Part shown: positions 8,793-17,261 of the stretch, piece after piece | Layout: every line of letters starts with the position of its first letter | How positions within the stretch are numbered: position 1 is the stretch's first letter | DNA from: JACQBY01 sp041486115 | GTDB taxonomy: Bacteria; Nitrospirota; Nitrospiria; JACQBW01 | Assembly (NCBI GenBank): GCA_041486115.1 | Contig: JBGPKT010000021.1 | Coordinates: forward strand, 1-26,541 | Direction: 5' to 3' | DNA: 26,541 bases | Notes under the pieces: generated by a model | The model's input: the letters and a program-made list of their open reading frames with translations, nothing else | Database searches by the model: none | What the model was told of the DNA's origin: nothing | Translations under genes and position numbers: made by a program

Positions 8793-9690
8793 AAAAATAG
8801 GAGTCCTGATGGGGGGGGACTCCGCCGAAGCGGAGGTTTCTATCAAAACCGGCACCGCGATCCTGAATGCGCTGGTTAAAAACCGTTACCATGCGGTTCC
8901 CCTGAAAATGATTCCGGATATCTGGCGGGTCCTGGAGAAAGAATCAATCGAGATTGTTTTTAACGGCCTCCATGGAAAGGGAGGCGAAGATGGAAAGATT
9001 CAGGGCCTGCTCGAATCGATGAAGATCCCTTATACTGGCTCCGGAATTCTGGCGAGCGCCCTCGGAATGGATAAGGCGGCCTCAAGAAAGATTTTTATTT
9101 ACCATCAGATTCCGGTTCCGGATTTTTATTTCTTAAAAAGGGATCAAAAAAGCCGGTTCAGGACCGGCGCCGTCTCTTTCCCCCTCCCCTGGGTCGTCAA
9201 GCCATGCCATGAAGGGTCAAGCGTCGGCGTATCGATCGTAGAAACGGGGGATGCCGTATCCCCTGCGATGGAAGAAGCCTTCCGGCATGATGAGGAGATT
9301 TTGATCGAGCCCTATATCCCCGGCAGGGAAATCCAGGTCGGCATATTGGAGGACAAGGCGCTGGGGGTGATTGAGATTAAAACAAAACGGAAGTTTTATG
9401 ATTATACGGCAAAATATGTTTCAGGAATGTCGGACCATATTTTTCCGGCGCCTCTCCCCGAAGCCCTTTACGGCAGGGCGATGGCACTCGGCCTTCTGGC
9501 GCATCAAGCGCTCGGCTGCCGGGGATACAGCCGGGTTGATTTTATTCTCGGGGAGGCCCAGCAGTTTTATCTGCTGGAGGTCAACACGCTTCCGGGAATG
9601 ACCGAGACCAGCCTCCTTCCGGAGATTGCCAGAGGGGCGGGGATCTCTTTTGAACAGCTTGTGGAAAGGATTTTGAGTTGTGCGATTTAA
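8776..9690 (+). CDS. ddl: D-alanine--D-alanine ligase Ddl
   Basis: ATP-grasp ligase that makes the D-Ala-D-Ala substrate of MurF. Visible motifs in order: VLMGGDSAEAEVSI (family norm GG-SAEREVS; the usual Arg is Ala, while the catalytic Glu is kept), HGKGGEDGKIQG, YTGSGILASALGMDK, VVKPCHEGSSVGVS with the catalytic Ser, YDYTAKY with the catalytic Tyr, and the metal-binding EVNTLPGMTETS. Length 304 aa is normal. It starts inside the end of murB and itself overlaps ftsQ by 11 bases, a tight arrangement common in dcw operons. Confidence 0.96.
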   Translation: MALTDKKIGVLMGGDSAEAEVSIKTGTAILNALVKNRYHAVPLKMIPDIWRVLEKESIEIVFNGLHGKGGEDGKIQGLLESMKIPYTGSGILASALGMDKAASRKIFIYHQIPVPDFYFLKRDQKSRFRTGAVSFPLPWVVKPCHEGSSVGVSIVETGDAVSPAMEEAFRHDEEILIEPYIPGREIQVGILEDKALGVIEIKTKRKFYDYTAKYVSGMSDHIFPAPLPEALYGRAMALGLLAHQALGCRGYSRVDFILGEAQQFYLLEVNTLPGMTETSLLPEIARGAGISFEQLVERILSCAI

Positions 9691-10507
9691 ATGGTTCAAA
9701 AAGAGGCATTCCTCCGGGAGAAAGTTCAAAAGAGGCCAGCCGAACCGGAGAAAAAAGAAGAGGTTCTATCTCCCTCTCCTCACGGTTTTCCTTGTCCTCC
9801 TTTCGGCGGGAGGGCTGATCTGGATGTCGACTCTGGCGGAATCCTGGCTGGCGGAATACCCTCTCTTTGCCATCCGGAATGTTAAGATCGAAGGATTGAG
9901 TTATCTTAAAGAGGAGCATGTGGCCCGCGAATTAGAGGAGATCAAAAACTGGTCGATGTTTAACGTCAGTTTGAATGAATACAGGGAGCGCCTGGAATCG
10001 GACCCCTGGATTAAAAGCGCCAGCCTGAAAAAACATTTTCCGGATAGAATCACCGTGCGGATTGCCGAAAAACAGCCCGTATTTTATCTGATGAGAGGCC
10101 CGTCGTTTTGTCTGGCCGATGAAGAGGGACACTTCATCGCGGAAGCGGCCGCTCCGGTTAAAAATAGCCCTGAAATAAAAGGGATTCATGTTGAAAAATG
10201 GCTCAGAGGAGATGAAAAAGAGGCGAGCTTGGTCAGAAAAGGGGTGAAGTTTTATCGCATGGCCATGCAACCAAATTTTCTGGTAGCTAAAGAGGATCTT
10301 TCCAGCATTGAATTGAGATCGGAAAACGATCTGGTTGCCACCATCGGGGGAGTTCCATTTTTATTCCGGTATCCCTATTCTTCTCAGCAATGGTTCCGGT
10401 TCCTTTCTGTCAAAAATGACATCCTCTCCAGAAATAGTGCCATTGAGGATATTGATTTGCGCTTTTCGGGAAAGGTCATCGTTAAACCTCAGAAAGAAAA
10501 AATTTAA
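9680..10507 (+). CDS. ftsQ: Cell division protein FtsQ
   Basis: Bitopic inner-membrane divisome protein that links early and late division proteins, usually with FtsB and FtsL. The 275 aa sequence has a very basic cytoplasmic N-terminus (about residues 1-28), one membrane helix (about 29-50), then a POTRA-like domain (about 62-133; FAIRNVKIEGLSYL through DPWIKSASLKKHFPD) and a periplasmic beta domain. The RNV..EG..., PW...A and FPD...V patterns are typical of FtsQ/DivIB. The start is GTG at 9680, supported by AAAGGA at 9665-9670. Assignment also rests on its position between ddl and ftsA. Confidence 0.92.
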   Translation: MRFKWFKKRHSSGRKFKRGQPNRRKKKRFYLPLLTVFLVLLSAGGLIWMSTLAESWLAEYPLFAIRNVKIEGLSYLKEEHVARELEEIKNWSMFNVSLNEYRERLESDPWIKSASLKKHFPDRITVRIAEKQPVFYLMRGPSFCLADEEGHFIAEAAAPVKNSPEIKGIHVEKWLRGDEKEASLVRKGVKFYRMAMQPNFLVAKEDLSSIELRSENDLVATIGGVPFLFRYPYSSQQWFRFLSVKNDILSRNSAIEDIDLRFSGKVIVKPQKEKI

Positions 10508-10527
10508 TACAGGGATAGAGGGGTCTT

Positions 10528-11742
10528 ATGGGTAAAAATGAAAAAATTGTCGTCGGGCTCGATATCGGAACCACCAAGACCTGTGCGATTGTAGCCGACG
10601 TGCAGGACTACCGGAAGGTCAATATTATAGGCATTGGCACGCATCCTTCAAGCGGCATACGAAAGGGCGTCATCGTCAATATCGAAAACACGGTTGAATC
10701 AATCCGCAAGGCGGTAGAGGAAGCCGAATTGATGTCGGGGGTTCAGATCAATTCGGTCTATGCGGGCATCGCCGGAAGCCATATCAAAGGATTCAACAGC
10801 CGGGGCGTCATTGCCATTAAAGAAAGTGAAGTTGTCACTGCCGACGTGAAACGGGTGATCGGAAAGGCAAGAACAGTGGTCATACCGCAGGACCGGGAGA
10901 TCCTCCATATCCTTCCCCAGACATTTTCGGTGGACGATCAGGACGGCATCCGGGACCCCCTCGGGATGTCGGGCGTCCGCCTTCAGGCTGAAGTCCATAT
11001 CATTACCGGCGCGGTGACCTCTTCGCAGAATATCGTCAAAAGCATCCAGCGGGCAGGTTTCGATGTCATTGAATTGGTCCTCCAGCCGATGGCCTCAAGC
11101 GAAGCGGTTCTCTTTCCGGAAGAAAAGGAACTGGGCGTTGTCCTGATCGATATCGGAGGGGGGACGACGGATATCGCCATTTTCAGAAACGGGAGCATCT
11201 GGCATACGGCAGTGATTCCGATAGGAGGGAGCCATTTTACCAACGATATTGCGGTCGGGTTAAGAACGCCTCCCGCAGAAGCTGAAAAGATCAAGATCCG
11301 GTACGGGGTGGCGGTTAGAAAAGCCGGCGGCCAGGAAGAATCGATCGAAGTCCCCGGTGTCGGGGGGAGGTTTTCCCGGGCGCTTTCCCGCCAGTTTTTG
11401 TCCGAGATTATCGAGTCGCGCGCCGTCGAGATTTTTCAGATGGTGGCGCAGGAGATCCAAAAGACCGGCCAGCAGGAGATGATGGCCTCCGGAGCGGTGA
11501 TCACGGGAGGAAGCTCCCTGATGGAAGGGATGACCGAGGTGGCCGAGCGGGTGCTCGATCTTCCGGTCCGGGTGGGTTATCCCGGAAATATCGGCGGGGT
11601 GGCCGATATCGTGCGAAACCCGATGTATGCCACAGGGGTCGGGCTGATTCTCCATGCTGTCCGGACCCGGGAGAGGCCCGAGTCGCAGCAAAACGGTTTT
11701 ATGCTTCATAAAATCAGAGAGTGGTTCAGGGACATTTTTTAA
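10528..11742 (+). CDS. ftsA: Cell division protein FtsA
   Basis: Actin-like ATPase that anchors FtsZ filaments to the inner membrane. The 404 aa protein has the phosphate-1 loop VVGLDIGTTKTCAIVAD at its N-terminus, the SHI-type 1C region (VYAGIAGSHIKGFNSRGV), the phosphate-2 loop VLIDIGGGTTDIAIF at about residues 205-220, and the adenosine motif VITGGSSLMEG. The C-terminus ends in a short segment rich in aromatic and basic residues (IREWFRDIF), as expected for the membrane-targeting amphipathic helix. AGAGGGG lies just before the ATG. It is separated from ftsZ by 15 bases. Confidence 0.97.
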   Translation: MGKNEKIVVGLDIGTTKTCAIVADVQDYRKVNIIGIGTHPSSGIRKGVIVNIENTVESIRKAVEEAELMSGVQINSVYAGIAGSHIKGFNSRGVIAIKESEVVTADVKRVIGKARTVVIPQDREILHILPQTFSVDDQDGIRDPLGMSGVRLQAEVHIITGAVTSSQNIVKSIQRAGFDVIELVLQPMASSEAVLFPEEKELGVVLIDIGGGTTDIAIFRNGSIWHTAVIPIGGSHFTNDIAVGLRTPPAEAEKIKIRYGVAVRKAGGQEESIEVPGVGGRFSRALSRQFLSEIIESRAVEIFQMVAQEIQKTGQQEMMASGAVITGGSSLMEGMTEVAERVLDLPVRVGYPGNIGGVADIVRNPMYATGVGLILHAVRTRERPESQQNGFMLHKIREWFRDIF

Positions 11743-11757
11743 AAAAGGGGGAAGTCT

Positions 11758-12912
11758 ATGTTTTTATTTGAAGAGGATTACGAAAGTAAAGCGGCGAAGA
11801 TCAAAGTCATCGGCGTTGGCGGAGGGGGATCGAACGCGGTGAATACGATGATCTCAAGCCATCTTGAAGGAGTTGAATTTATCGCGGTCAACACCGACTT
11901 GCAGGCATTGGGCCTTTCGCTGGCCCCTCAAAAGGTTCAGATCGGAAGCCAGATCACCAAGGGTCTGGGAGCGGGAGCCAACCCGAATATCGGAAGAGAA
12001 GCCGCGCTTGAAGACATTGAAAAAATAAAAGAATTACTGACCGGAGCCGACATGGTTTTTGTCACCGCCGGGATGGGTGGAGGGACCGGAACGGGAGCGG
12101 CGCCTGTGATTGCCCATATTGCAAAAGAACTGGGGGCACTGACCGTGGCGGTAGTGACCCGGCCCTTTTCATTTGAAGGGTCTAAACGGGCGCAGAGGGC
12201 CGAAGAAGGGCTCCACGAGCTGAAACTGAATTGCGACACGCTGATTGTGATTCCGAATCAGAAGATTTTGGGGCTGGTCGATAAGAACACGCCGTTGACG
12301 TCGGCTTTTAAAATTGCCGATGAAGTTCTGCGCCAAGCGGTTCATGGCATTGCCGATCTGATCACGACTCCAGGGCTGATCAATGTCGACTTTGCCGATG
12401 TCCGGACAATCATGTCCTATAATGGAAGAGCGGTGATGGGAATGGGGAGAGGGACGGGAGCCAATCGCGCCATAGACGCCGCCCAGGGGGCCATTGCCAG
12501 TCCGCTTCTGGACGAAGGCACGGTAGAGGGGGCCAAAGGGATTCTGATCAATATTACTGGCGGACCAGACCTCTCCCTCCATGAAGTCGAAGAGGCCACT
12601 TCCATTATTCAGAGAGGGGCCGATCCCGATGCCAATATTATTTTTGGCGCGGTGATCAACGAGTCGGTTTCAGAAGAGATTGTAGTGACGGTGATCGCGA
12701 CAGGGTTTGAAGGGAAGCCGATGGGGGAGATCGAGCCTCCGAAAGCGAAAGAGGCCTATTCCAGGGTAGAGTCTGCCCAGCCCGAACCGGTTAAACAGTT
12801 CGATTCGCCTACTTTTATGAGGAATCGGACGCCGCAGATTCCCCCGGTTGAAATCCGGCTTGATGAGGAGGAATGGGACATTCCTGCTTTTCTCCGGAAT
12901 AAACAGCATTGA
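11758..12912 (+). CDS. ftsZ: Cell division GTPase FtsZ
   Basis: Tubulin-like GTPase that forms the Z-ring at midcell. It has an N-terminal nucleotide-binding segment (IKVIGVGGGGSNAVNTM), the tubulin signature GGGTGTGAAP at residues 107-116, and the T7 loop with N209, D211 and D214 that completes the catalytic site of the neighbouring subunit. The 384 aa length includes a variable linker (about 320-360) and the conserved C-terminal peptide DIPAFLRNK, which binds FtsA and other partners. A purine-rich SD (AGGGGGA, 746-752 of the 11 kb block) precedes the ATG. Confidence 0.98.
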   Translation: MFLFEEDYESKAAKIKVIGVGGGGSNAVNTMISSHLEGVEFIAVNTDLQALGLSLAPQKVQIGSQITKGLGAGANPNIGREAALEDIEKIKELLTGADMVFVTAGMGGGTGTGAAPVIAHIAKELGALTVAVVTRPFSFEGSKRAQRAEEGLHELKLNCDTLIVIPNQKILGLVDKNTPLTSAFKIADEVLRQAVHGIADLITTPGLINVDFADVRTIMSYNGRAVMGMGRGTGANRAIDAAQGAIASPLLDEGTVEGAKGILINITGGPDLSLHEVEEATSIIQRGADPDANIIFGAVINESVSEEIVVTVIATGFEGKPMGEIEPPKAKEAYSRVESAQPEPVKQFDSPTFMRNRTPQIPPVEIRLDEEEWDIPAFLRNKQH

Positions 12913-12919
12913 ACGTTAA

Positions 12920-13636
12920 ATGCCGCCTCTTCCATTGGATGATGAGAATTTTTTTTGCGGCATCCGTTCGGATGTCGAAGGAATCGAATATTTTTTCAGT
13001 CCCGGGGGAAAGGGCCTTGAAAAGATCAGAGAGCCTCTCTGCAGGGTGAAGCAAGTCCATGGGAGCGGCCTGCGGGTGGTCGAGCCTAAGGACCGGCAGG
13101 AGCTCTCGGGCACCGATGATGCGCGGGATCCAAACGACGGGTTGCTCACGGACCTCCCGGGGCTTTTTTTGACGGTCACCTCCGCCGACTGTCTCCCTTT
13201 TCTTTTTTTTGATCCGGGGAAAAAAGCCATCGCCGCAGTCCATGCCGGGTGGAGGGGGAGTTTCCTCGATATTTGCGGAGCTGCGGTCCGTAAAATGACC
13301 GAAAGGTTCCGGTCAGATCCCCGCGAAATCCGGACGGTCTGCGGGCCGTCAATTCATGCCTGCTGTTTTGAAATCCGACAGGATGTTGCCGGGCTGTTTT
13401 ATGAAAAATATCCCGGATGGAAAGATCTCCTTTCGACGAGGGGAGAGAAAATGACCCTCGACCTTCATGGATTAAACCGGAGACAGTTGGCTGCTCAGGG
13501 AGTTTCTGAAGCGCATATTCAGATCAGCCCGGTCTGTACTTATTGCAATCCTTTCCGCCTCCCCTCTTATCGGAGAGACGGCGCTCAAGCGGGGAGATTG
13601 ATCAGCGGAATCCTCCTGAAACATGGGAAAGCCTAG
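12920..13636 (+). CDS. pgeF: PgeF (YfiH/YlmD) family laccase-domain protein
   Basis: Member of the family once called multicopper polyphenol oxidase. Homologues act on purine nucleosides, and E. coli YfiH (PgeF) has been described as a peptidoglycan-editing factor that corrects misincorporated L-Ser at the L-Ala position. The metal-binding residues are visible as H47 in KQVHG, C91 in TSADC and H108 in VHAGWRG, with CGPSIHACCFEI and TYCNPFRLPSYRRDG further on. Length 238 aa is typical. The start ATG lies 7 bases after the ftsZ stop without an obvious SD, so translation may be coupled to ftsZ. Which reaction this member performs cannot be told from sequence. Confidence 0.93.
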   Translation: MPPLPLDDENFFCGIRSDVEGIEYFFSPGGKGLEKIREPLCRVKQVHGSGLRVVEPKDRQELSGTDDARDPNDGLLTDLPGLFLTVTSADCLPFLFFDPGKKAIAAVHAGWRGSFLDICGAAVRKMTERFRSDPREIRTVCGPSIHACCFEIRQDVAGLFYEKYPGWKDLLSTRGEKMTLDLHGLNRRQLAAQGVSEAHIQISPVCTYCNPFRLPSYRRDGAQAGRLISGILLKHGKA

Positions 13637-13657
13637 AGGAGAGGAAAGAAAAGAGCC

Positions 13658-14350
13658 GTGCCCTTTATAACCTGTCTGGAAGCGATCCGGGAGAAAATCA
13701 TCCGCGCCTGTCTGAAAGCCGCAAGGGCTCCGAATGGTGTTCAGATCGTTGCGGCCACCAAGACCGTCGGGATCGATCGCATAGTCGAGGCAATTAAAGC
13801 GGGAGTGAAAATTGCCGGAGAGAACAGGGTGCAGGAGGCCCTTCCCAAAATCGAAGCGCTCCGGAAAAGAGGGGTTCCTTGCGAGTGGCATTTTATCGGA
13901 AAGCTTCAGAGGAACAAGGTCAAGCATGCGGTCGGACTTTTCAGCCTGATCCATTCCGTCGATTCGCTCCCGCTTGCGGAAGAAATTTCCAGGTTTGCAG
14001 AGAGTGCGGAAATCGTGCAGAATATCCTGATCGAGGTCAATGTGTCGGGGGAGCCGTCTAAAAAAGGGTTCCTTGTGCAGGAGGCTCTCTCTGCGGTGGA
14101 TAGAATAAGGCGATTAAAATATGTTAAACTAAAAGGGTTAATGACCATTCCCCCTCTTTCATCTAATCCGGAGGATTCAAGACCCTTTTTCAAGGAACTT
14201 CACCGGCTGGGGAATGAAATGGAAACCGGGACGGGCCTGAAAATAGAGATCTATTCCATGGGGATGTCTTCGGATTTTGAAGTGGCTGTTGAAGAGGGGG
14301 CGACGCATCTCCGGATCGGAACAGCTCTGTTCGGGGAAAGGGGCAAATGA
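13658..14350 (+). CDS. yggS: YggS/PROSC-type pyridoxal phosphate homeostasis protein
   Basis: Cytoplasmic, single-domain PLP-binding protein of the alanine-racemase fold group III. It has no firmly established catalytic role; homologues control PLP and amino-acid homeostasis. The PLP lysine is K35 in VAATKTV. Other motifs are GENRVQEA, WHFIGKLQRNK (family norm HFIGxLQxNK), HSVDS, LIEVNVSGEPSKKG, LMTIPP, and SMGMSSDFEVAVEEGATHLRIGTALFG (read as two adjoining motifs). Length 230 aa is normal. The GTG start is preceded by a purine-rich SD (GAGGAAAG). The end overlaps proC by 4 bases (ATGA). Confidence 0.94.
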   Translation: MPFITCLEAIREKIIRACLKAARAPNGVQIVAATKTVGIDRIVEAIKAGVKIAGENRVQEALPKIEALRKRGVPCEWHFIGKLQRNKVKHAVGLFSLIHSVDSLPLAEEISRFAESAEIVQNILIEVNVSGEPSKKGFLVQEALSAVDRIRRLKYVKLKGLMTIPPLSSNPEDSRPFFKELHRLGNEMETGTGLKIEIYSMGMSSDFEVAVEEGATHLRIGTALFGERGK

Positions 14351-15156
14351 GCCAGGTCAGTTTTTCCCTTTTAGGGCTGGGGAACATGGGCTCGATTTTA
14401 TTGAAGGCCCTGATGTCGCTTCCCTTTGCGTCTCCCGATCATATTTCCATTTTTGACCCCGATCCTCATGCGGTCAAAAAAGCGGGGAGAAAAAAGCTCA
14501 GGATATCAAAAGGGGCGAAACAGGCGGTCGAGGGGAAGGAAGTTATCATACTGGCGGTCAAGCCCCAGAACATGGAAGCTCTTTTAAATGACATTAAAGA
14601 TACGGTGCCGCCCGGAGCGATGGTGATTTCCGTCGCGGCGGGCGTCACGATTGAAAAAATTCAGGCCAGTCTGGGAAGGGCGCAAAAAGTGGTCCGCGTG
14701 ATGCCGAATACGCCCGCCTTTATCAAAAAAGGAATGACGGCCCTTGCCTACGGTGCCGGGATCTCTTCAAAAGAACAGGCGATGGTAAGAAGGATTTTTA
14801 ATAAACTAGGTAAAACGGTTGTAGTGGGCGAAGAGAAGATGGACGCCGTGACCGGCCTGTCGGGAAGCGGACCGGCTTACGTTTTTACTTTTGTCGAAGC
14901 TTTGGCGGAGGGGGGGGTCAAAATGGGCCTTCCGGAGAAAGTGGCTTATCAAATGGCCACTCAAACCGTCTTTGGAGCGGTAAAAATGCTGATTAAAATG
15001 GACCTTTCTCCCGCCGAACAGATCAAGAAAGTGACCTCACCGGGAGGCACGACGCTGGCCGGACTTGCAAGGCTGGAAAAAGGGGGATTTAAAGAGATCG
15101 TGGTCTCCGCGATAGAAGCGGCAGCCCGGCGCGCGGCTGAACTGGGGAAAAACTGA
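14347..15156 (+). CDS. proC: Pyrroline-5-carboxylate reductase ProC
   Basis: NAD(P)H-dependent reductase for the last step of proline synthesis. The N-terminal Rossmann motif is LLGLGNMGSIL. AVKPQNM, RVMPNTPAFIKKGM, GLSGSGPAYVFTF and TSPGGTTLAGL are the standard family motifs in order. Length 269 aa is normal. The ATG overlaps the yggS stop and is preceded by GGGGAAAGGGG. The link to proline is metabolic, yet yggS-proC-yggT is a very common triplet next to dcw genes, so the position is expected. Confidence 0.96.
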   Translation: MSQVSFSLLGLGNMGSILLKALMSLPFASPDHISIFDPDPHAVKKAGRKKLRISKGAKQAVEGKEVIILAVKPQNMEALLNDIKDTVPPGAMVISVAAGVTIEKIQASLGRAQKVVRVMPNTPAFIKKGMTALAYGAGISSKEQAMVRRIFNKLGKTVVVGEEKMDAVTGLSGSGPAYVFTFVEALAEGGVKMGLPEKVAYQMATQTVFGAVKMLIKMDLSPAEQIKKVTSPGGTTLAGLARLEKGGFKEIVVSAIEAAARRAAELGKN

Positions 15157-15157
15157 A

Positions 15158-15457
15158 ATGTTTGTTGTGGGGAATTTGCTCTCTTCGCTGGCGATGGTTC
15201 TGGATTACCTTCTGAGTATTTATACCTATGTCATCATTGCGAGGGCTCTCGTGTCATGGGTGAATCCCGATCCTTACAACCCTATTGTCCAGTTTTTATT
15301 TAAGGTGACGGAGCCGGTTCTCTACCCGTTCAGGAAAATGATGGGGAGCTATGGCACGGGATTGGACCTTTCTCCTTTGATCGTGATTTTAATCATTTAT
15401 TTCTTGCGGAGTTTCCTGGTCGTGACGTTAGCCCAATTAGCAAGGCAATTCTCATAA
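15158..15457 (+). CDS. yggT: YggT family integral membrane protein
   Basis: Small inner-membrane protein (99 aa) with one copy of the YggT domain: a hydrophobic helix at about residues 8-30, the conserved RALVSWVNPDPYNPIVQFL segment, the TEPVLYPFRKMM motif, and a second helix at about 65-95. Homologues have been linked to osmotic tolerance or division-site and photosystem organisation, depending on species, so no single function can be given. It begins one base after the proC stop. The single-domain length resembles Gram-positive and deep-branching forms; E. coli YggT carries two copies. Confidence 0.9.
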   Translation: MFVVGNLLSSLAMVLDYLLSIYTYVIIARALVSWVNPDPYNPIVQFLFKVTEPVLYPFRKMMGSYGTGLDLSPLIVILIIYFLRSFLVVTLAQLARQFS

Positions 15458-15488
15458 TTAAACGGAATGTTATGTATGGAGGGAAATC

Positions 15489-15962
15489 ATGAAGATCACA
15501 CCGCTAGACATCCAGCAAATGGGATTTAAAGCAAAATGGAAAGGCTATGACCGGGAAGAGGTGGACACTTTTCTGGAAACTCTGGCCGAAGATTATGAGG
15601 CCCTGATTAAGGAGAACCTGAATCTAAAGGAGCAATCGGTCCATCTTGAAGAGGAGTTGAAAGAGTTTAAGAAGCGGGAAGGCCTCCTCAGCCAGACGCT
15701 CATTTCGGCCCAGCAGCTGGCCGATGTCCAAAAAACCAATACGCTGAAAGAATCCTCTTTAATTATTAAAGAGGCCGAAGTCCAGGCCGAGCAAATCATT
15801 AAAAATATCCGGGATGAAGAGTCCAGATTAAAGAGCGACGTGATTGATTTAAGAAGGCAGAAATTGATCTTTATCGAGAAACTGAAGTCGATGCTCAGGA
15901 CTTTTGAAGTCTCGTTCACCCTCGAGGAGCAGGAAGAGAAAGAGACAGGAAAGTATTCTTAG
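15489..15962 (+). CDS. divIVA: DivIVA-domain protein
   Basis: DivIVA/GpsB-type coiled-coil protein that senses negative membrane curvature at septa and poles and recruits partners. The N-terminal lipid-binding domain is clear in the first 50 residues (TPLDIQQMGFKAKWKGYD, then REEVDTFLE). The rest of the 157 aa is heptad-rich, Glu/Lys-rich coiled coil (about residues 30-145). A strong SD (GGAGGG at 15478-15483) precedes the ATG. DivIVA is best studied in Gram-positives, but homologues downstream of yggT are found in several diderm phyla. Its partner here is unknown; the neighbouring transpeptidase is a candidate by position only. Confidence 0.93.
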   Translation: MKITPLDIQQMGFKAKWKGYDREEVDTFLETLAEDYEALIKENLNLKEQSVHLEEELKEFKKREGLLSQTLISAQQLADVQKTNTLKESSLIIKEAEVQAEQIIKNIRDEESRLKSDVIDLRRQKLIFIEKLKSMLRTFEVSFTLEEQEEKETGKYS

Positions 15963-16027
15963 GGTATCCTAATAGCGTCAGGCAAGATATTTTATGATGG
16001 ACTGAATGAAAGAAAGGGGTCTTGAAT

Positions 16028-17248
16028 TTGAAAAAAGTTATTTTTATGGTTTTAGCCGCAGGGGTTGTTTTCTGGACGGTTTCCGGGCTTCTGCAGGCCG
16101 AACCCCTCGAGTCTCTGGACCCGGCAATTCCGGTCCTGAACCTCGAAGGGACTCCTCTCAGCCAAACGGGAGGAAGCCTCTCATTTTCGGACTCCTATTA
16201 CCCGGAGTTCGCCCACCCTGTCGACAACCGTTACCGGACGACCTTTTCCAACGGGATGACCGCCGTTTATACGATTGAACCGGTCCTGCAGGAAAAGATG
16301 AAAAAATACTTCAAGGACCATCGCGTCCCGTACGGGGTCTTTGTCGCGATGGATCCCAACACAGGCAAAGTCCTTGCGCTGGTCGAATATTCGAGTTTCC
16401 GTCCCCGGATGAAAGGACTTTCCGTCAAAGCCTCCTATCCGGCTGCTTCGATTTTTAAACTGGTGACCGCGGCGGCGGCACTGGAAGAGAAAAAAGCGGG
16501 CCCTGGCACCCTGATCTCTTTCCATGGAGGGCTTTATCATTTAAAAAGGCGAAACTGGGATGACGACCCCAACCGGGATTTCCGTACCATCTCGTTCACC
16601 GATGCGCTTGCCAAATCGGCAAATGTTCCTTTTGCCAGGGTGGCCAGCCGGTGGCTGGATCATGCAAGTCTTCTTCTCTATGCCAATGCTTTTGGTTTTA
16701 ATCAAACGATTCCGTTTGAAATTCCTCTGGAACCGAGCCATGCCGCTATTCCTGAAAACAGGAAAGAAGTGGCCTATACCGCCGCTGGTTTCGGCGATAC
16801 CGAGATGAGCCCCATTCATGGCGCCCTGATTGCCTCCGCCATCGGGAATGGAGGCGACCTGTTGGTCCCTCATCTCATCGAAAAACTGATCGACCGGGAC
16901 GGGCAAGAGATCTTTACTCAGAAACGGGAGGTCATGGGGCAGGCGGTTTCAAAAAATACGACTGACCTTCTTAAGGAAATGATGGGACAGACTGTGATTG
17001 CCGGGACCTCCCGAAGGGCGTTTCGGGCTTATTACCGGACGCCGATTTTGCGGGATATCACCATCGGCGGTAAAACCGGTTCTCTGACCGGGAATGACCC
17101 ACCGGGAAAGTACAGCTGGTTTGTCGGAATGGCTCCCCTTGAAAAACCGGAAGTGGCGATAGCGGCTCTTGTCATCAATAAAGGGCATTGGCGGATCAAG
17201 GGCTCAGACGTTGCCAAAGAGGGATTTGTCGATTTCTTTAAGAGATAG
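16028..17248 (+). CDS. Secreted stand-alone penicillin-binding transpeptidase-domain protein
   Basis: Penicillin-binding transpeptidase fold with all three active-site motifs: SIFK (S141-K144, acyl-serine), SAN (S197-N199) and KTG (K349-G351). An N-terminal hydrophobic segment (about residues 3-20) ending LLQA-EP looks like a signal peptide or anchor, so the protein acts in the periplasm. At 406 aa it lacks both the glycosyltransferase domain of class A PBPs and the full dimerisation domain of FtsI/PBP2; only about 75 residues separate the signal from the transpeptidase region. A TTG start at 16028 is chosen because AAGGGG (16014-16019) lies 8 nt upstream; the TTG at 16022 would be only 2 nt from it. 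It may be a D,D-transpeptidase, a carboxypeptidase or a regulatory penicillin-binding protein. Lying between divIVA and mpl suggests wall work. Confidence 0.88.
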   Translation: MKKVIFMVLAAGVVFWTVSGLLQAEPLESLDPAIPVLNLEGTPLSQTGGSLSFSDSYYPEFAHPVDNRYRTTFSNGMTAVYTIEPVLQEKMKKYFKDHRVPYGVFVAMDPNTGKVLALVEYSSFRPRMKGLSVKASYPAASIFKLVTAAAALEEKKAGPGTLISFHGGLYHLKRRNWDDDPNRDFRTISFTDALAKSANVPFARVASRWLDHASLLLYANAFGFNQTIPFEIPLEPSHAAIPENRKEVAYTAAGFGDTEMSPIHGALIASAIGNGGDLLVPHLIEKLIDRDGQEIFTQKREVMGQAVSKNTTDLLKEMMGQTVIAGTSRRAFRAYYRTPILRDITIGGKTGSLTGNDPPGKYSWFVGMAPLEKPEVAIAALVINKGHWRIKGSDVAKEGFVDFFKR

Positions 17249-17261
17249 CCCCTGATGGGTG

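Noticed and set aside
13472..13954. 160-codon minus-strand frame across pgeF/yggS
   Set aside because: It is antisense to two recognised genes, with no motif.
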